A DNA stretch of 64,000 nt, from the NCBI RefSeq assembly GCF_019097595.1, contig NC_080734.1, positions 9,483,392 to 9,547,391 on the forward strand, written 5' to 3'. The DNA is from Hemibagrus wyckioides (taxonomy: Eukaryota > Chordata > Actinopteri > Siluriformes > Bagridae). Each line of letters begins with the position of its first letter. The first letter of the stretch is position 1. The notes under the pieces are model-generated. The model made no database searches and was not told the DNA's origin. It saw nothing but the letters and a program-made list of their open reading frames with translations. Positions 47,501 through 54,529 of the stretch are shown here, one piece after another. A program made the position numbers and the translations under genes.

Positions 47501-49137
47501 GGACTGCTCCAGAGAGATGATGGGCCGCAGACAAAAGCACTATGAGTAATAAACTGATAAAATGGTCTTGTTACATGGTAATATTTAAACCCATAAAATA
47601 AAGCATCGTGTTTACTAACAACTGTGTGCCGAAGTGGAGTTAACAGTAGTATTGTGCTGCTTTAACACACAGTTTAGGATGTGGCATGAGACAGTCCAGA
47701 TCTGTGTGTTTTGGGGTTTGATGGTGTGTTTTCATGATGTCATTTGGTTATCCCTGTCCACAATATTCAACAGAACAAATACGTGTGTGTGTGTGTGTGT
47801 GTCAGGCTCTACCCGGTACGAGAGGTGCCAGTGGAGACAGAGGCTCTAACAGACTGGCTCTATCAGAGGTTTGTGGAGAAGGAAGAACTTCTCGCTCACT
47901 TCTATCAGACAGGTGAGACATTACACCAGCTCACACTTCCTCTGTTTATGCCTTTCTCACTGATTAATATTCTCTTCATCACCACTAATAATAAATAATA
48001 ATCTGTCTGTCTTTACGTCTGTGCGCTCATTCTGGCCATCTGTTCGGATGTTTGTCTCGGATCTGTCCCAATGTCTGATATATCTGTGTTTCTCTCTGAG
48101 GATCCATGTGTCTGACTATGTGTATATTTTCACTATTTGGCCAAAAGTATCTGGACACCTGACCATCAGACCCATGTGCTTTTTGTAAATTCGGTTCCAT
48201 CTGCTGGTATAACAATAACAACCTTGACTCTTTCAAGAAGGTTTTACACTAGATTTCGGAGCATAGCTTGTGCTCATTCAGCCATAAGAGCATTATGGCT
48301 GTGATGATCAGGTGTCCGCAAACATTTGGCCGTACTGTGTATCCGTATACCAGAATTTCTATTTGTTTATCTGTCAGAAATTACTAATTATATTTAGCTA
48401 TGTATTCATGTGTCTGCCTGTCTATTTCTTGTGTATTTCTATAAGGCTGTGAGTCTAGATTCAGTCTTTCAGTCTCTCTGTCCTATATGACTCATTTTAT
48501 CCGTTCATTTTTCTGTCATTTTTCTATCTGATATTTCTGTCTATCTGTTCATCTTTGTACGTGTCTGTCTGTTATTTATGTCTACATGTCTCACTAAAAT
48601 GATAACTCTGGCTGTTAGATCTGTTACCTTTCTAATATGAACAATATAAAAATGTTCTAATTTTTATACATTCATTTTTCTGTCTGTGTACCTGACTATC
48701 TTTATACATGTCTGTCTAATATTTTGTCTACTGATCTGTCTATGACTATTTTATTACTTCTTATAGCAGATAATCAGTCATTCTGTCGACTATTGAACCC
48801 TCTGCCTATATACCTGCCTATTTTTATACCCGTCTGTCTGTATTTTTCTATATATTGATCTTTCTGTGTCTGTATACCTGACTAACTATTGTTATACCTG
48901 ATATTTCTGTTTATCAGCCTCTGTATCTCCCAGCGCATGAGAAGAATAACACCATGTGTTATGTGTTTTGCAGGAGTGTTCCCTCCATCAAAAGGTCAGA
49001 ATAAGGCCGAATCCCGGGCAATGACACTGGACTTTGCATGGCTGTGCGCCGTCCAGTCGTTTGCCTTCATCTCGGGCTACATGTGGTACAGCGTCCTTCA
49101 ATACGTCTACTGCTGGTTTTGCTCGCTGCTCTGGTGA
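11193..49137 (+). CDS. LPGAT1: Acyltransferase LPGAT1 (LPLAT7), joined coding exons
   Basis: The coding exons are 11193-11430, 23257-23375, 30848-30943, 31049-31328, 32405-32531, 47806-47912 and 48974-49137. They sum to 1131 nt, or 376 aa plus stop, against 370 aa in human. LPGAT1 is an ER-membrane PlsC-type acyltransferase, first described for lysophosphatidylglycerol and later shown to set stearoyl at sn-1 of phosphatidylethanolamine. Visible parts are N-terminal hydrophobic segments (residues about 11-50 and 61-78), the HX4D motif NHQATGD (His101, Asp106), GDFFIRQ (145-151), FPEGG (182-186, the PlsC Glu184) followed by the basic stretch FLRKRRETS, and a C-terminal membrane segment (about 345-376). 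All key motifs are intact and every exon junction keeps frame (phases 1, 0, 0, 1, 2, 1). The start is the first ATG after the exon 2 acceptor, in AGAATGG context. Confidence 0.95.
11431..13440. other. LPGAT1 intron 2, 5' part
   Basis: Intronic sequence without a recognised element. A TTTTGT-rich degenerate tract lies at about 12690-12930. Confidence 0.45.
13450..14905 (+). mobile_element. Decayed LINE with reverse transcriptase remnants
   Basis: A 5'-truncated non-LTR retrotransposon on the + strand. Open stretches at 13752-13958 and 14139-14513 carry reverse transcriptase landmarks: [20 protein letters not shown], the domain A remnant [12 protein letters not shown] in which the catalytic Asp appears as Gly, the domain C motif FSDDSAVVG with its DD pair kept, and [13 protein letters not shown]. 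Frameshifts separate the pieces and the central thumb/palm section is partly missing. The 3' part is HTGCACTG-like AT-rich UTR with a CA run near 14628, ending at a TTGGGGATTAGTAAGATCTCTAGC tail typical of Rex1/L2/CR1-type fish LINEs. It is inactive. The 5' limit is uncertain. Confidence 0.8.
14925..15290. repeat. Degenerate tandem repeat, unit about 30 bp
   Basis: Variants of GGTGGACTTTTCTT recur at roughly 25-35 bp spacing (GGGTGGACTTTTAT, GTGGGTGGACTTTTC, GGTAGATGGACTTTC, GTGATGGACATTTC). It appears to be an old minisatellite that also resembles the TTTTGT-rich tract near 12.8 kb. Confidence 0.55.
15291..16300. other. LPGAT1 intron 2, no recognised element
   Basis: AT-rich intronic DNA. 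Nothing supportable as a gene or transposon was seen. Confidence 0.4.
16301..16397. repeat. Long (AT)n microsatellite
   Basis: Over 40 AT units with a single interruption near 16385; the longest simple repeat in the window. Confidence 0.95.
16398..17994. other. LPGAT1 intron 2, no recognised element
   Basis: Intronic sequence with no recognised family. Confidence 0.4.
17995..18394 (-). mobile_element. Tc1-like element, second family, deletion derivative (copy E)
   Basis: The left terminal repeat reads CACTAATCAGGCATAACATT after a TA (17993-17994). On the minus strand it holds the transposase N-terminus ([15 protein letters not shown] helix-turn-helix) joined to a short C-terminal piece, so the DDE core has been deleted. 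The right terminal repeat is cut short near 18390. Confidence 0.8.
18921..20012 (-). mobile_element. P-like (THAP) non-autonomous transposon with long inverted repeats
   Basis: The ends are long inverted copies of each other: about 18921-19290 and about 19640-20012. The shared core includes TTTACTCACCCCCTTGTCATC on the left and its inverse on the right, and continues through the AAAACATTTCAGGATTTTTC stretch. Between the arms the minus strand (19342-19548) codes a THAP-type zinc-finger start (see separate entry). Long repeats plus a THAP domain point to a P-element-like element. No transposase core is present, so it is non-autonomous. The family name is inference. Confidence 0.7.
19342..19548 (-). 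pseudogene. THAP zinc-finger fragment of a P-like transposase
   Basis: A 68-codon minus-strand frame starting [17 protein letters not shown] and continuing with [19 protein letters not shown]. This matches the THAP pattern: N-terminal C-x4-C, then an FP...P..LKLWL block. The second zinc half (C-x2-H-F) is not found in frame: after HSHCTF the frame runs out into the inverted repeat. It is a truncated DNA-binding domain, not a host gene. Confidence 0.6.
21018..21620. mobile_element. pogo/Tigger-like MITE 1
   Basis: Terminal repeats CAGTGGAACCTCAGCATACG (left) and its mutated inverse (right) lie between TA dinucleotides (21016-21017 and 21621-21622). No transposase coding is recognised in the 603-bp body. 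The subterminal sequence (AAATTTGTATTGCGAAACGAATTTTCC) is shared with the copy at 32574. Confidence 0.75.
21623..23256. other. LPGAT1 intron 2, 3' part
   Basis: Unique-looking intron. The block about 22560-22870 is less AT-rich than its surroundings and could be a conserved non-coding element, but nothing supports a gene. Confidence 0.4.
23257..23375 (+). CDS. LPGAT1: LPGAT1 exon 3 (HX4D motif)
   Basis: Starts after CATCAG and ends at AACG/GTACGT. It codes residues 80-119, including the catalytic NHQATGD acyltransferase motif. Confidence 0.95.
23376..24183. other. LPGAT1 intron 3, 5' part
   Basis: No recognised element. Short open frames here have no family resemblance. Confidence 0.4.
24184..25050 (+). 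mobile_element. Tc1-like element, second family, copy F with catalytic core
   Basis: Flanked by TA (24182-24183 and 25051-25052), with ends CACTGATCAGCCATAACATT and its inverse. The N-terminal helix-turn-helix region is deleted, but most of the transposase catalytic part remains in two frames. Frame 1 (24268-24639) carries [16 protein letters not shown] and WSDESRF, the first catalytic Asp. Frame 2 (24551-25018) carries [11 protein letters not shown], the second Asp, and [15 protein letters not shown] with the third acidic residue, ending at a natural stop (WGPTQY). A frameshift in the 24.5-24.6 kb region joins them. It is inactive but the best-preserved Tc1 copy in the window. Confidence 0.88.
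25053..27734. other. LPGAT1 intron 3, middle part
   Basis: Intronic DNA with a poly(A) run of about 22 at 26276-26297. No gene or recognised repeat. Confidence 0.4.
27735..28193 (-). mobile_element. Tc1-like element, second family, copy G (truncated)
   Basis: Starts at CACCGATCAGGCATAACATT after TA (27733-27734). The minus strand codes transposase pieces [25 protein letters not shown] (first Asp) and HVDGRVHV, then an internal deletion to the C-terminus. The element stops abruptly within the transposase at 28193, two bases before a 549-bp segment copied from elsewhere, so its other end is missing. Confidence 0.8.
28196..28744 (-). repeat. 549-bp inverted duplication, arm 1
   Basis: On the minus strand this segment equals 39467-40015 with no length difference. 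I found about three single-base differences by eye, all C/T type. It contains a (TCTG)n-like tract (28196-28402) and then most of a Tc1 deletion derivative (28405-28744). Confidence 0.9.
28405..28744 (-). mobile_element. Tc1-like deletion derivative, copy H
   Basis: Begins at CACGATCAGGCATAACATTA after TA (28403-28404). The minus strand holds a 91-codon frame (28436-28711) that joins the transposase helix-turn-helix ([20 protein letters not shown]) to the C-terminal tail ([18 protein letters not shown]) without the DDE core. The far end is cut within the 5' leader at 28744, with no terminal repeat. Confidence 0.85.
28745..29850. other. LPGAT1 intron 3, between repeats
   Basis: No recognised element. 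A 92-codon frame at 29453-29731 matches no family I know. Confidence 0.4.
29851..30078 (-). mobile_element. tRNA-derived SINE, family 2, minus-strand copy
   Basis: Read on the minus strand it has a polymerase III A-box-like GTTAAGGCTCTGGGTC and B-box-like GGTTCAAGCCCC, then a conserved body (GCCAAGCTGCCACC, GAGCAAGGCCCCC, GGGTGCTGCATCACGG). It ends in a GTGACAAATAAAGGCTT-type tail. Three more copies lie at 44157, 59748 and 62292. Confidence 0.75.
30079..30847. other. LPGAT1 intron 3, 3' part
   Basis: AT-rich intron with a CTT run near 30775-30792. Nothing else recognised. Confidence 0.4.
30848..30943 (+). CDS. LPGAT1: LPGAT1 exon 4
   Basis: Begins after TTTGCTAG and ends at ACAG/GTGAGC. Its 32 codons (residues 120-151) include GDFFIRQ, the second PlsC substrate-binding block. 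Confidence 0.95.
31049..31328 (+). CDS. LPGAT1: LPGAT1 exon 5 (FPEGG motif)
   Basis: Follows a short 105-nt intron with acceptor CACACACAG, which has almost no pyrimidine tract. It codes 93 residues plus one base, including [20 protein letters not shown] and LPRLGATQ. Donor AAAG/GTAAGA. Confidence 0.95.
31329..32404. other. LPGAT1 intron 5
   Basis: AT-rich intron without a recognised element. It ends in a GT repeat directly at the 3' splice site (see findings). Confidence 0.5.
32405..32531 (+). CDS. LPGAT1: LPGAT1 exon 6
   Basis: The acceptor is TGTGTGTGTGTAG, preceded by a (GT)n tract. The exon codes [20 protein letters not shown] and the [19 protein letters not shown] region. Donor ACAG/GTAAAT leaves two bases of an Arg codon. 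Confidence 0.93.
32574..32878. mobile_element. pogo/Tigger-like MITE 2
   Basis: Ends CAGTGGAACCTCGGCATACG and its inverse (CCCGAGGTTCCACTG), flanked by TA (32572-32573 and 32879-32880). It is 305 bp and non-coding. It shares subterminal sequence, in inverted order, with the 21018 copy. Confidence 0.8.
32881..33704. other. LPGAT1 intron 6, 5' part
   Basis: Contains GT-rich stretches near 33080-33115. No recognised element. Confidence 0.4.
33713..34252. mobile_element. hAT-like MITE with perfect 8-bp target duplication
   Basis: The element runs from TAGTCATGTGTCGTTC to GAACTTCCCATCACTA, imperfect inverted ends. It is flanked by the direct 8-bp repeat GTCTTCAC at 33705-33712 and 34253-34260. 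The 8-bp duplication and the ends typify hAT elements. No transposase is encoded. Confidence 0.8.
34702..34742. repeat. (AT)n microsatellite
   Basis: AT run following a (TG)n stretch. Confidence 0.9.
35600..35677. repeat. (CT)n/(CA)n compound microsatellite
   Basis: CT units with CACT interruptions change to CA units near 35664. Confidence 0.9.
39325..39806 (+). mobile_element. Tc1-like deletion derivative, copy I (both ends present)
   Basis: Flanked by TA (39323-39324 and 39807-39808), with ends CACCTATCAGGCATAACATT and its inverse. It has a normal 5' leader, then a frame joining the helix-turn-helix to the C-terminal tail, with the DDE core deleted. The native start ATGGGCAAGCG is put out of frame by one extra base at GACGAAGGGCC, so only an internal ATG could start the 91-codon frame. 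The copy H segment derives from, or shares a source with, this element. Confidence 0.88.
39467..40015 (+). repeat. 549-bp inverted duplication, arm 2
   Basis: The counterpart of 28196-28744. It covers the inner and 3' part of Tc1 copy I and then 207 bp of the (TCTG)n-like flank. At this site the flank continues naturally to about 40160, which suggests this is the source copy. Confidence 0.9.
39807..40165. repeat. Degenerate (TCTG/TCTA)n tract
   Basis: Repeats of TCTGTCTGT, TCTATCTG and relatives. Open frames across it are Cys/Ser/Leu-rich artefacts. Confidence 0.8.
40166..42029. other. LPGAT1 intron 6, middle
   Basis: No recognised gene or element. Confidence 0.4.
42030..42512 (+). mobile_element. 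Tc1-like remnant, third family, split by a SINE
   Basis: Begins with CTATTTGACCAAAAGTATGTGG, a terminal-repeat type unlike the other two families. It continues with transposase-like pieces to about 42255, is broken by a SINE (42257-42450), and resumes with GAACAGAGCCCTGACCTCAA, which codes SPDLNP-like sequence. Confidence 0.65.
42257..42450 (+). mobile_element. tRNA-derived SINE, family 1, + copy
   Basis: Has a tRNA-like head (GTGGTAGTTTAATGGTTAAA with a GTGAATCCCAGGTCC B-box region), a GAGCAAGGCCCTTAACCCTC body, and a tail TAAGGGCGTCTGCAAATGCC shared with many fish SINEs. It sits inside a Tc1-like remnant. Confidence 0.75.
42699..42734. repeat. (CA)n microsatellite
   Basis: Perfect CA run. 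Confidence 0.95.
43691..43714. repeat. (CT)n microsatellite
   Basis: Perfect CT run after a CTTC stretch. Confidence 0.9.
43741..43985. repeat. Old dispersed fish repeat
   Basis: Contains GGAGCCTGTCCCATGAACAC and GATGGGACACCAGTCCATCA followed by a CA run, then a decayed AAACTCAGGATC section. This order is familiar from a widespread teleost repeat. The family name is uncertain and the copy is degraded. Confidence 0.5.
44157..44386 (-). mobile_element. tRNA-derived SINE, family 2, minus-strand copy
   Basis: Same family as 29851. The A-box region (GTTAAGGCTCTGGGTCGTTG on the minus strand) is well kept, but the B-box section has a small deletion between GCCCCAG and CCAGAAG. Confidence 0.75.
44507..44540. 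repeat. (TTA)n microsatellite
   Basis: About eleven TTA units. Confidence 0.95.
44541..46971. other. LPGAT1 intron 6, unique section
   Basis: Contains less AT-rich, non-repetitive blocks (about 44620-44830, 45090-45170, 46220-46500). A 156-codon open frame runs on the minus strand at 46192-46662. It is basic and I do not recognise its family. No splice or promoter signals were identified for it. Confidence 0.4.
46972..47535. repeat. Degenerate minisatellite, unit about 35 bp
   Basis: About fifteen diverged tandem units built around AGGTGGATNGCTCCAGAGCTGAGGGGATGTGGCC-like sequence, for example from 47152, 47188, 47258, 47431 and 47497. Units differ by substitutions and small indels. Open frames across it are artefacts. 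Confidence 0.75.
47806..47912 (+). CDS. LPGAT1: LPGAT1 exon 7
   Basis: Preceded by (GT)10 and TCAG instead of a pyrimidine tract. It codes [20 protein letters not shown] and [15 protein letters not shown], then donor ACAG/GTGAGA. Confidence 0.94.
47999..48960. repeat. Degenerate (TCTG/TCTA)n region in LPGAT1 intron 7
   Basis: Scattered TCTGTCTG and TCTATCTG units over almost the whole intron, interrupted by a MITE at 48131-48339. Confidence 0.6.
48131..48339. mobile_element. Tc1-like MITE, third family
   Basis: Left end CACTATTTGGCCAAAAGTATCT, right end CAAACATTTGGCCGTACTGTG followed by TA. Only the right flank has a clear TA. It is about 209 bp with no coding. Confidence 0.7.
48974..49137 (+). 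CDS. LPGAT1: LPGAT1 exon 8 (last coding exon)
   Basis: Acceptor TTTTGCAG. It codes the last 54 residues: [13 protein letters not shown], then a hydrophobic C-terminal membrane stretch ([20 protein letters not shown]) and stop TGA at 49135-49137. Confidence 0.95.
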
Positions 49138-49470
49138 AGAGAGGGATCGAGAGAGGGAGAAAAGGATGAGGGAAAGCGGGACGATGATACAAGAAGGAAT
49201 AACAGCCATCAAAGCCAATCTTGGATCTGTTGGAATGCCACAGATGCTGGCTTAACTCACTGGCAAGATGATCGTGAAGGAAAATTGTATTTGATCCTAA
49301 ATCCCAAACCTGCACCCCATCTGGGCACACACACACACGCACTCACCTACACACACACACACACACACAAATGCAGACACACACTCAGACACACATGCAG
49401 TTCTGCAATACGAACATACATTCAAAGAAATAGGTGAACAGTGACATCATGTTTACACATGTACACGTCC

Positions 49471-49486
49471 ATATATATATATATAT

Positions 49487-49539
<53 letters not shown>
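49471..49539. repeat. (AT)n microsatellite in LPGAT1 3' UTR
   Basis: AT units with one ACAC interruption near 49488. Confidence 0.93.
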
Positions 49540-49545
<6 letters not shown>

Positions 49546-50927
49546 TCTATATCTCAATGTTTACTCATGCACATGCTGACACATGTTTTAATTTTAATTC
49601 CAATCATAAATTAGGCTCAGGAATAAGCCAAGTTCATTCACCTGCCATCAGTAACACTGTCCTGCTTACGTCTATGTCGTGAGGACGACGTCCTGCAAAC
49701 AAACCCTAAACGGATTGTGCTCTGGACTTCCTGTCGTCATTTCTGTCCTCCTCTCTCCTGCTTTTCCTTCGTTGTCCTGTGTGCTCTGTTTTTGTCTCTG
49801 TGTCTAGACAGTATTGCAATTCGCTCACGTTTACACTGGACGCTTAGACATCGCCGGACGATCTCCAACTCACCTTCTGTCTCAGTAGGGGACCTTGTTT
49901 TTCCGCTCCATATCTCACACCTTTCATAACACTGAACTGCTTTCAAGTAGAGATTAAAAAAAAAAGAAAAAAATCCTTTGTCACCCTAGTTGAATTCATG
50001 TTGGTGTTTTACAGATATAATTAAGCCATATGCTTAGTGTGTGAGGACTGATACTGGTAAGGACTCACTGTTGACTGAAAGAAGTGTGAAATTAGGCTCG
50101 AGGTGTCATTACTGTAAATTTAGAACAGCGTAACCTGCCGAAGTGTGCCGGTCAACTATTTTTATTTTTTTTTTGTTGTTGTTGTTGTTGTGTTGTTTTT
50201 TTTTGTTTTTTTATAAAGATTAACATCTGTTTGCTATATGTTCTCTCAGTGCTAACTGCAAATCACTGTTTATTTTAATTTCTTTCTTTTTTAAAATTAT
50301 TATTAACATGGACATTTGGTATTATAAACGCTGAGATAGAATCCATGACGTGACTGCAGCATTTCCGTTGTTTTTAGTTTCAAAATTCTTGAATGTTAAG
50401 ATAAAAGGATAAAAAAAAAAAAAACAATACAACGGTACCCCTCTGTGCTGGTGTTTCTAGAAATTTCTATTTCTGCAGTTTAAAGAAACAAAAACTGTGG
50501 TGTGTGAGTCTGATTCAGTCTGACTGCAGTTTACTTCATGTTTATGCAACCTGTTTTTTCTCACATCGAAGAGTAGAGGTGATGATGATGATGACGATGA
50601 TGGTGATATTATTATTATTATTGTTATTATTACTGCTGCTGCTGCTGTCTATTAGGACAGAGCTGTCTGTTTGGCTCATATTCATAATAACCTTCTGCTT
50701 TATGTGTTCTGTGAGGAAATCTGACCCTGTCTTTCAGTACTGACTCAGTCTATCAGCTCTGGCCAAAATGGAAATGTACACACTGTCCTCGTGTACACCA
50801 AATGCAGTTAAATAGACAAGACTAGTTTGGCGTCTGAAGTTTGCTTGTTTAGTTTGAGTCAAATCAGGATCATTTATCATTTGCACAATATGTCAAGACT
50901 AATATTGAGGCTCAAAAAATTTGTGTG

Positions 50928-50930
<3 letters not shown>

Positions 50931-50968
<38 letters not shown>
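50931..50968. repeat. (GA)n microsatellite
   Basis: Perfect GA run. Confidence 0.93.
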
Positions 50969-50969
<1 letters not shown>

Positions 50970-52790
50970 CGTGTCTCTGGGAAAGCCCTTCAAATGGACT
51001 ATATATAGTTGTGACAAGAGGCTTTCTGCACTGCATGTGAATCACAGCAGAGACATGCTAACAGCCGGTATCTGATTACAAAACGAATCGATTACTCTTC
51101 AGCCTCTTTCACAACAGAATGTAGTTATCAAACAACTTCATCAACCCATGACAGTCATCTCTGTGTGAGGAAATGACACTTAGCTGGCAAAGTATTTTGG
51201 CATCAGAGTGCAATCGTTAAACAAGCTACTTTCCCACCAAATATATATATAAAAAAAAAAGGTGAGATCAAAATGTAAATCATTTCTGTCTTATCGGGAA
51301 CCAGCTCTCAAATCTCATTTCCAACAATATCTCATTCCTCTTTGTTACATGTTACATATCATAGCTGTAGCTTGAATGTGCCATATGGAATCCCTGCTGT
51401 GATAAAAATCAGGATACCCACAAGTCGCTAAACAGATGTAAACACAGGTGGAAAGGCTTTTGACGTTGAAGTCTACATGCAGTGCTCCAGATAGGCGTCT
51501 AAGCTCATCTCAGTTTTAGACACTAACAACATCCTTCGAAGGAAGCATTTATAAGCAGATTAGTAATGAAATGTGTGAAACCGGCATTGAAGTATGCGTC
51601 CTAAGCCAAATGATGATTAGTTAATAGTCTGAAGGTTTAAAGAGTGGGATTTTGTCTGGATTCTCCAAGCTTTGGAATTTTCCTTTCTTCCACAACATGT
51701 AGGAACATGTAAGTAATTCATCTGGTGATATATAAATATTGATTTTTTGTTGTTGTTATGTTTGTTTATGTATGATGATGAACTGTAAACTTGTATGATT
51801 TGTGCTCTGCATTAGCGACACTAACTATAGCTTCTTGCACCGGCGCCACAACTAAAGAAGCAGACTTCAGACACCAAACGTTTATTGACTCCCATTTTCT
51901 ACAAGGGGATCATTGTATACATTTCATTTGTAGAGGAACTGTTCCTTTAATGCCCTGTTCTTGACTTTTTCCTTCGTCCCATGTGGTCCTGCCAAATTGC
52001 AGTAGTTCTTATGTTCGCACAGGTTGAAGGTTTTGGGTATGAAGATTTTTTGTGCCCCTCCCCCTTCTGTATTTTTATATATACAGCGTCATCTGCCGTT
52101 TTCACTGTTTTGAAAAAGAAAATTTCTTTAACTGCAGGAATGCCTTCTAATGAAGTTCTGCTCCTCAGGATTCAACCGAGTGAAACTGGCAAGAGGATAT
52201 TTTGACAAAGGTGCATAAAAAACAGTATTGAAACAGGGCCTGTGACTAGAGTAGATGGATCAGCCAGGGGTTAAATTTGACCTGTTTAGTAATAACGAGA
52301 GGAACGAAGCTTCCGTGTTGTCTAAATAAAATTGTCCTTCGTCTAGCAATAAGGTGCAAAAGTAGGAAGCAATTCAGCTTACAAACCACTAGACTAATTA
52401 ACAGACCAGAGCTTGCCTAAATGTGCCACTTGTGGGAGTGTGTTTGTGTTTCTGCCTAGCTTGCTGAAGTCTGAAATTGTGTATGATGCAGCTTCACGGA
52501 AAAAAAAAAGATGCGGAATACATTCACGGCCGTTCAGACTGATGAACATGCGAGGACTTCCATCCAACAGAAAACGTAAAGGGAACTCAACCCTCATCAT
52601 GTCATTACTGTCTTACTTTTTTTCTTTTCTTTTTTTTTTCCTTTTTCTTTTCTTTCTTTTTTTTTTAATTTTTGTTTTTAGGAATTTTAACAAATTATGC
52701 TAGACTGGTCTTTAGTTTTCATTTTGTACTCCTGTTGCCCTTCTCTTTCCAGCTGCCCAGCCATTTTACAACACAGTTTAATTGTGCTGG

Positions 52791-52796
52791 AATAAA
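52791..52796 (+). terminator. LPGAT1: Candidate LPGAT1 poly(A) signal
   Basis: AATAAA followed about 30 bp later by a GT-rich block (GTGTGTGTGAGGCTGTTGTT), a good downstream element. Other AATAAA copies occur at 52325 and 53094. Confidence 0.45.
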
Positions 52797-53378
52797 AATG
52801 ATAAATATCAATGAACCGCAACGTGTGTGTGAGGCTGTTGTTGTGAAGCCGTGTTTAACAGGTTCATTATTGCTAAAATTTCAATGTGATTTTATAGGAT
52901 GGGTGACAACATTACTAAAAATTTGTGTACACACTTTATGACGTATTCATAAATATTATATTCATTTACTCAGACAATATTGGCCTGGCTTATACCTTTA
53001 ACCTTGAAGTACAGGTGATGAAAACCATCTTTCCCTGGTTGCAAATGCAAAGCAGTTTGCTTCCATTTGTATGACATTTTAGGGCCTACAGAGAATAAAT
53101 TATGGCCCTCAGGGACATTATGGGCCGTGGAGAAATGCCTCCACGATACAGGAGTCCCTAGTGGCATACTTGTGCACGTTTCTCTTCCTTACAACCGAAC
53201 GATTACATTCGATTCTTAAATCCTTTTGTGTTTACTTTGAAAATAATAGGTTTGTATTTATTTACTTGTTTGTTTGATTATTTATATACCCATACTAATA
53301 TTTTTAAAACTTGTAATGTTGGTGTAAAATCCATGGAAAAAGAGCTTATTCTAATAACTTCAGTTCCACATTCAAATA

Positions 53379-54024
53379 CATTATATAGCCAAAAGTTTTG
53401 GGACACCCCTCCAAATCATTGAATTCAGGGGTTGGGCTCGGCCCCTTAGTTCCAGTGAAAAGAACTCTTAATGCTTCAGCATACCAAGACATTTTGGACA
53501 ATTTCATGCTCCCAGCTTTGTGGGAACAGTTTGGGGATGACCCCTTCCTGTTCCAACATGACAGAACACCTTTGGTATGAATTAGAGTGGAGACTGTGAG
53601 CCAGACCTTCTCATCCAACATCAGTGCCTGACCTCACAAATGCACTTCTAGAGGAATGGTCAAAAATTCCCATAAACACACTCCTAAACCTTGTGGACAG
53701 CCTTCCCAGAAGAGTTGAAGCTGTTATAGCTGCAAAGGGCGGAACAACTCCATATTACATTTACGTGCATGTAAAGGCAGACAGTCCAGTTTGTGTCTCC
53801 GCTCTAATTCATCCAAAAGGTGATCTATTGGGTTGAGGTGCAGGCCAGGTCAGGTTCCTGTTCCCATAAAGTTGGGAGCATGAAATTGTCCAAAATGTTT
53901 TATTACACTGAAGCATTACGAGTTCCTTTCACTGGAACTAAGGGGTCAAGCCCAACCCCTGAAATAACATCACCTGAATTCAATCATATGGAGAGGTGTC
54001 CCAAAACTTTTGTCAACATAAGTG
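53379..54024 (+). mobile_element. Foldback Tc1-like element, copy C
   Basis: Flanked by TA (53377-53378 and 54025-54026). The left arm (about 53379-53598) and right arm (about 53796-54024) are inverse copies carrying PLVPVK...[10 protein letters not shown] and FLFQHD-type coding. The loop codes [20 protein letters not shown] and SLPRRVEAVIAAKGG in the + direction. It ends about 650 bp upstream of the NEK2 ATG. Confidence 0.87.
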
Positions 54025-54295
54025 TACATTTAGAAAGATCAGTGAATCAAGACAGTCGTGATAAAGCGTTAAAAAGAAGAAGAAACAAGAAGCTAACTGA
54101 ATCACTGAGCGAATCCGCTCCATTTCATGATTTTATGATTTTTCTTTTAGGATTTAATTATCTTAATTATCTGATTATCCTGTATTAATAGTCTGTGTCT
54201 CTTTAAATGTGGTGACACGCCCACGCCTGTCCCGCGTGCTCTCGCGGCTAAATGTGGTTGGTAGGTTACCAGCGCTAAGCGACCGGCAGCGTTTG

Positions 54296-54378
54296 TTTCG
54301 CGACTTTCAACCAATCAGATCGTCCGCAGCGTTTCCCTGTAAGCCAATCAGAGTGTAGGGTTTGAGTGGCAGTTTAAA
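54296..54378 (+). promoter_or_regulatory. NEK2: NEK2 proximal promoter: E2F-like, two CCAAT boxes, CHR-like site
   Basis: In order: TTTCGCGA (54296-54303, E2F-like), CCAAT at 54311-54315, CCAAT at 54344-54348 (33 bp apart, both in the CCAATCAG context favoured by NF-Y), and TTTAAA at 54373-54378, one accepted form of the cell-cycle homology region. This layout is typical of G2/M genes regulated by DREAM/MuvB, which fits NEK2. Function is inferred from pattern. Confidence 0.6.
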
Positions 54379-54520
54379 AATCGTTCTTTCGGCTTCAATC
54401 TAAAAAACTGCTGATCACGCTTGTCTTGTGCACTACGCAGGGCACAGGTAGAGTGTACTTTAACACACTACATAGGGCGCAAGAAGGCGTTTGAGATTCA
54501 GCCTAGTCAACCGCTGTCAG

Positions 54521-54529
54521 TATAAAAGG
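54521..54529 (+). promoter_or_regulatory. NEK2: TATA-like box upstream of NEK2
   Basis: TATAAAAGG lies 160 bp before the ATG and would give a start near 54550. Whether it or a TATA-less start nearer the CHR-like site is used cannot be told. Confidence 0.35.

Larger units (their letters stand above)
49138..52815 (+). other. LPGAT1: Probable LPGAT1 3' UTR
   Basis: No AATAAA occurs close to the stop. The sequence holds CA repeats (49327-49400), a long (AT)n tract, a TTG/T-rich stretch near 50160-50215, (GA)n at 50931 and T runs near 52620-52670. Mammalian LPGAT1 has a 3' UTR of several kb, so a long one is plausible here. The end is inferred from the poly(A) signal at 52791. Confidence 0.45.
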
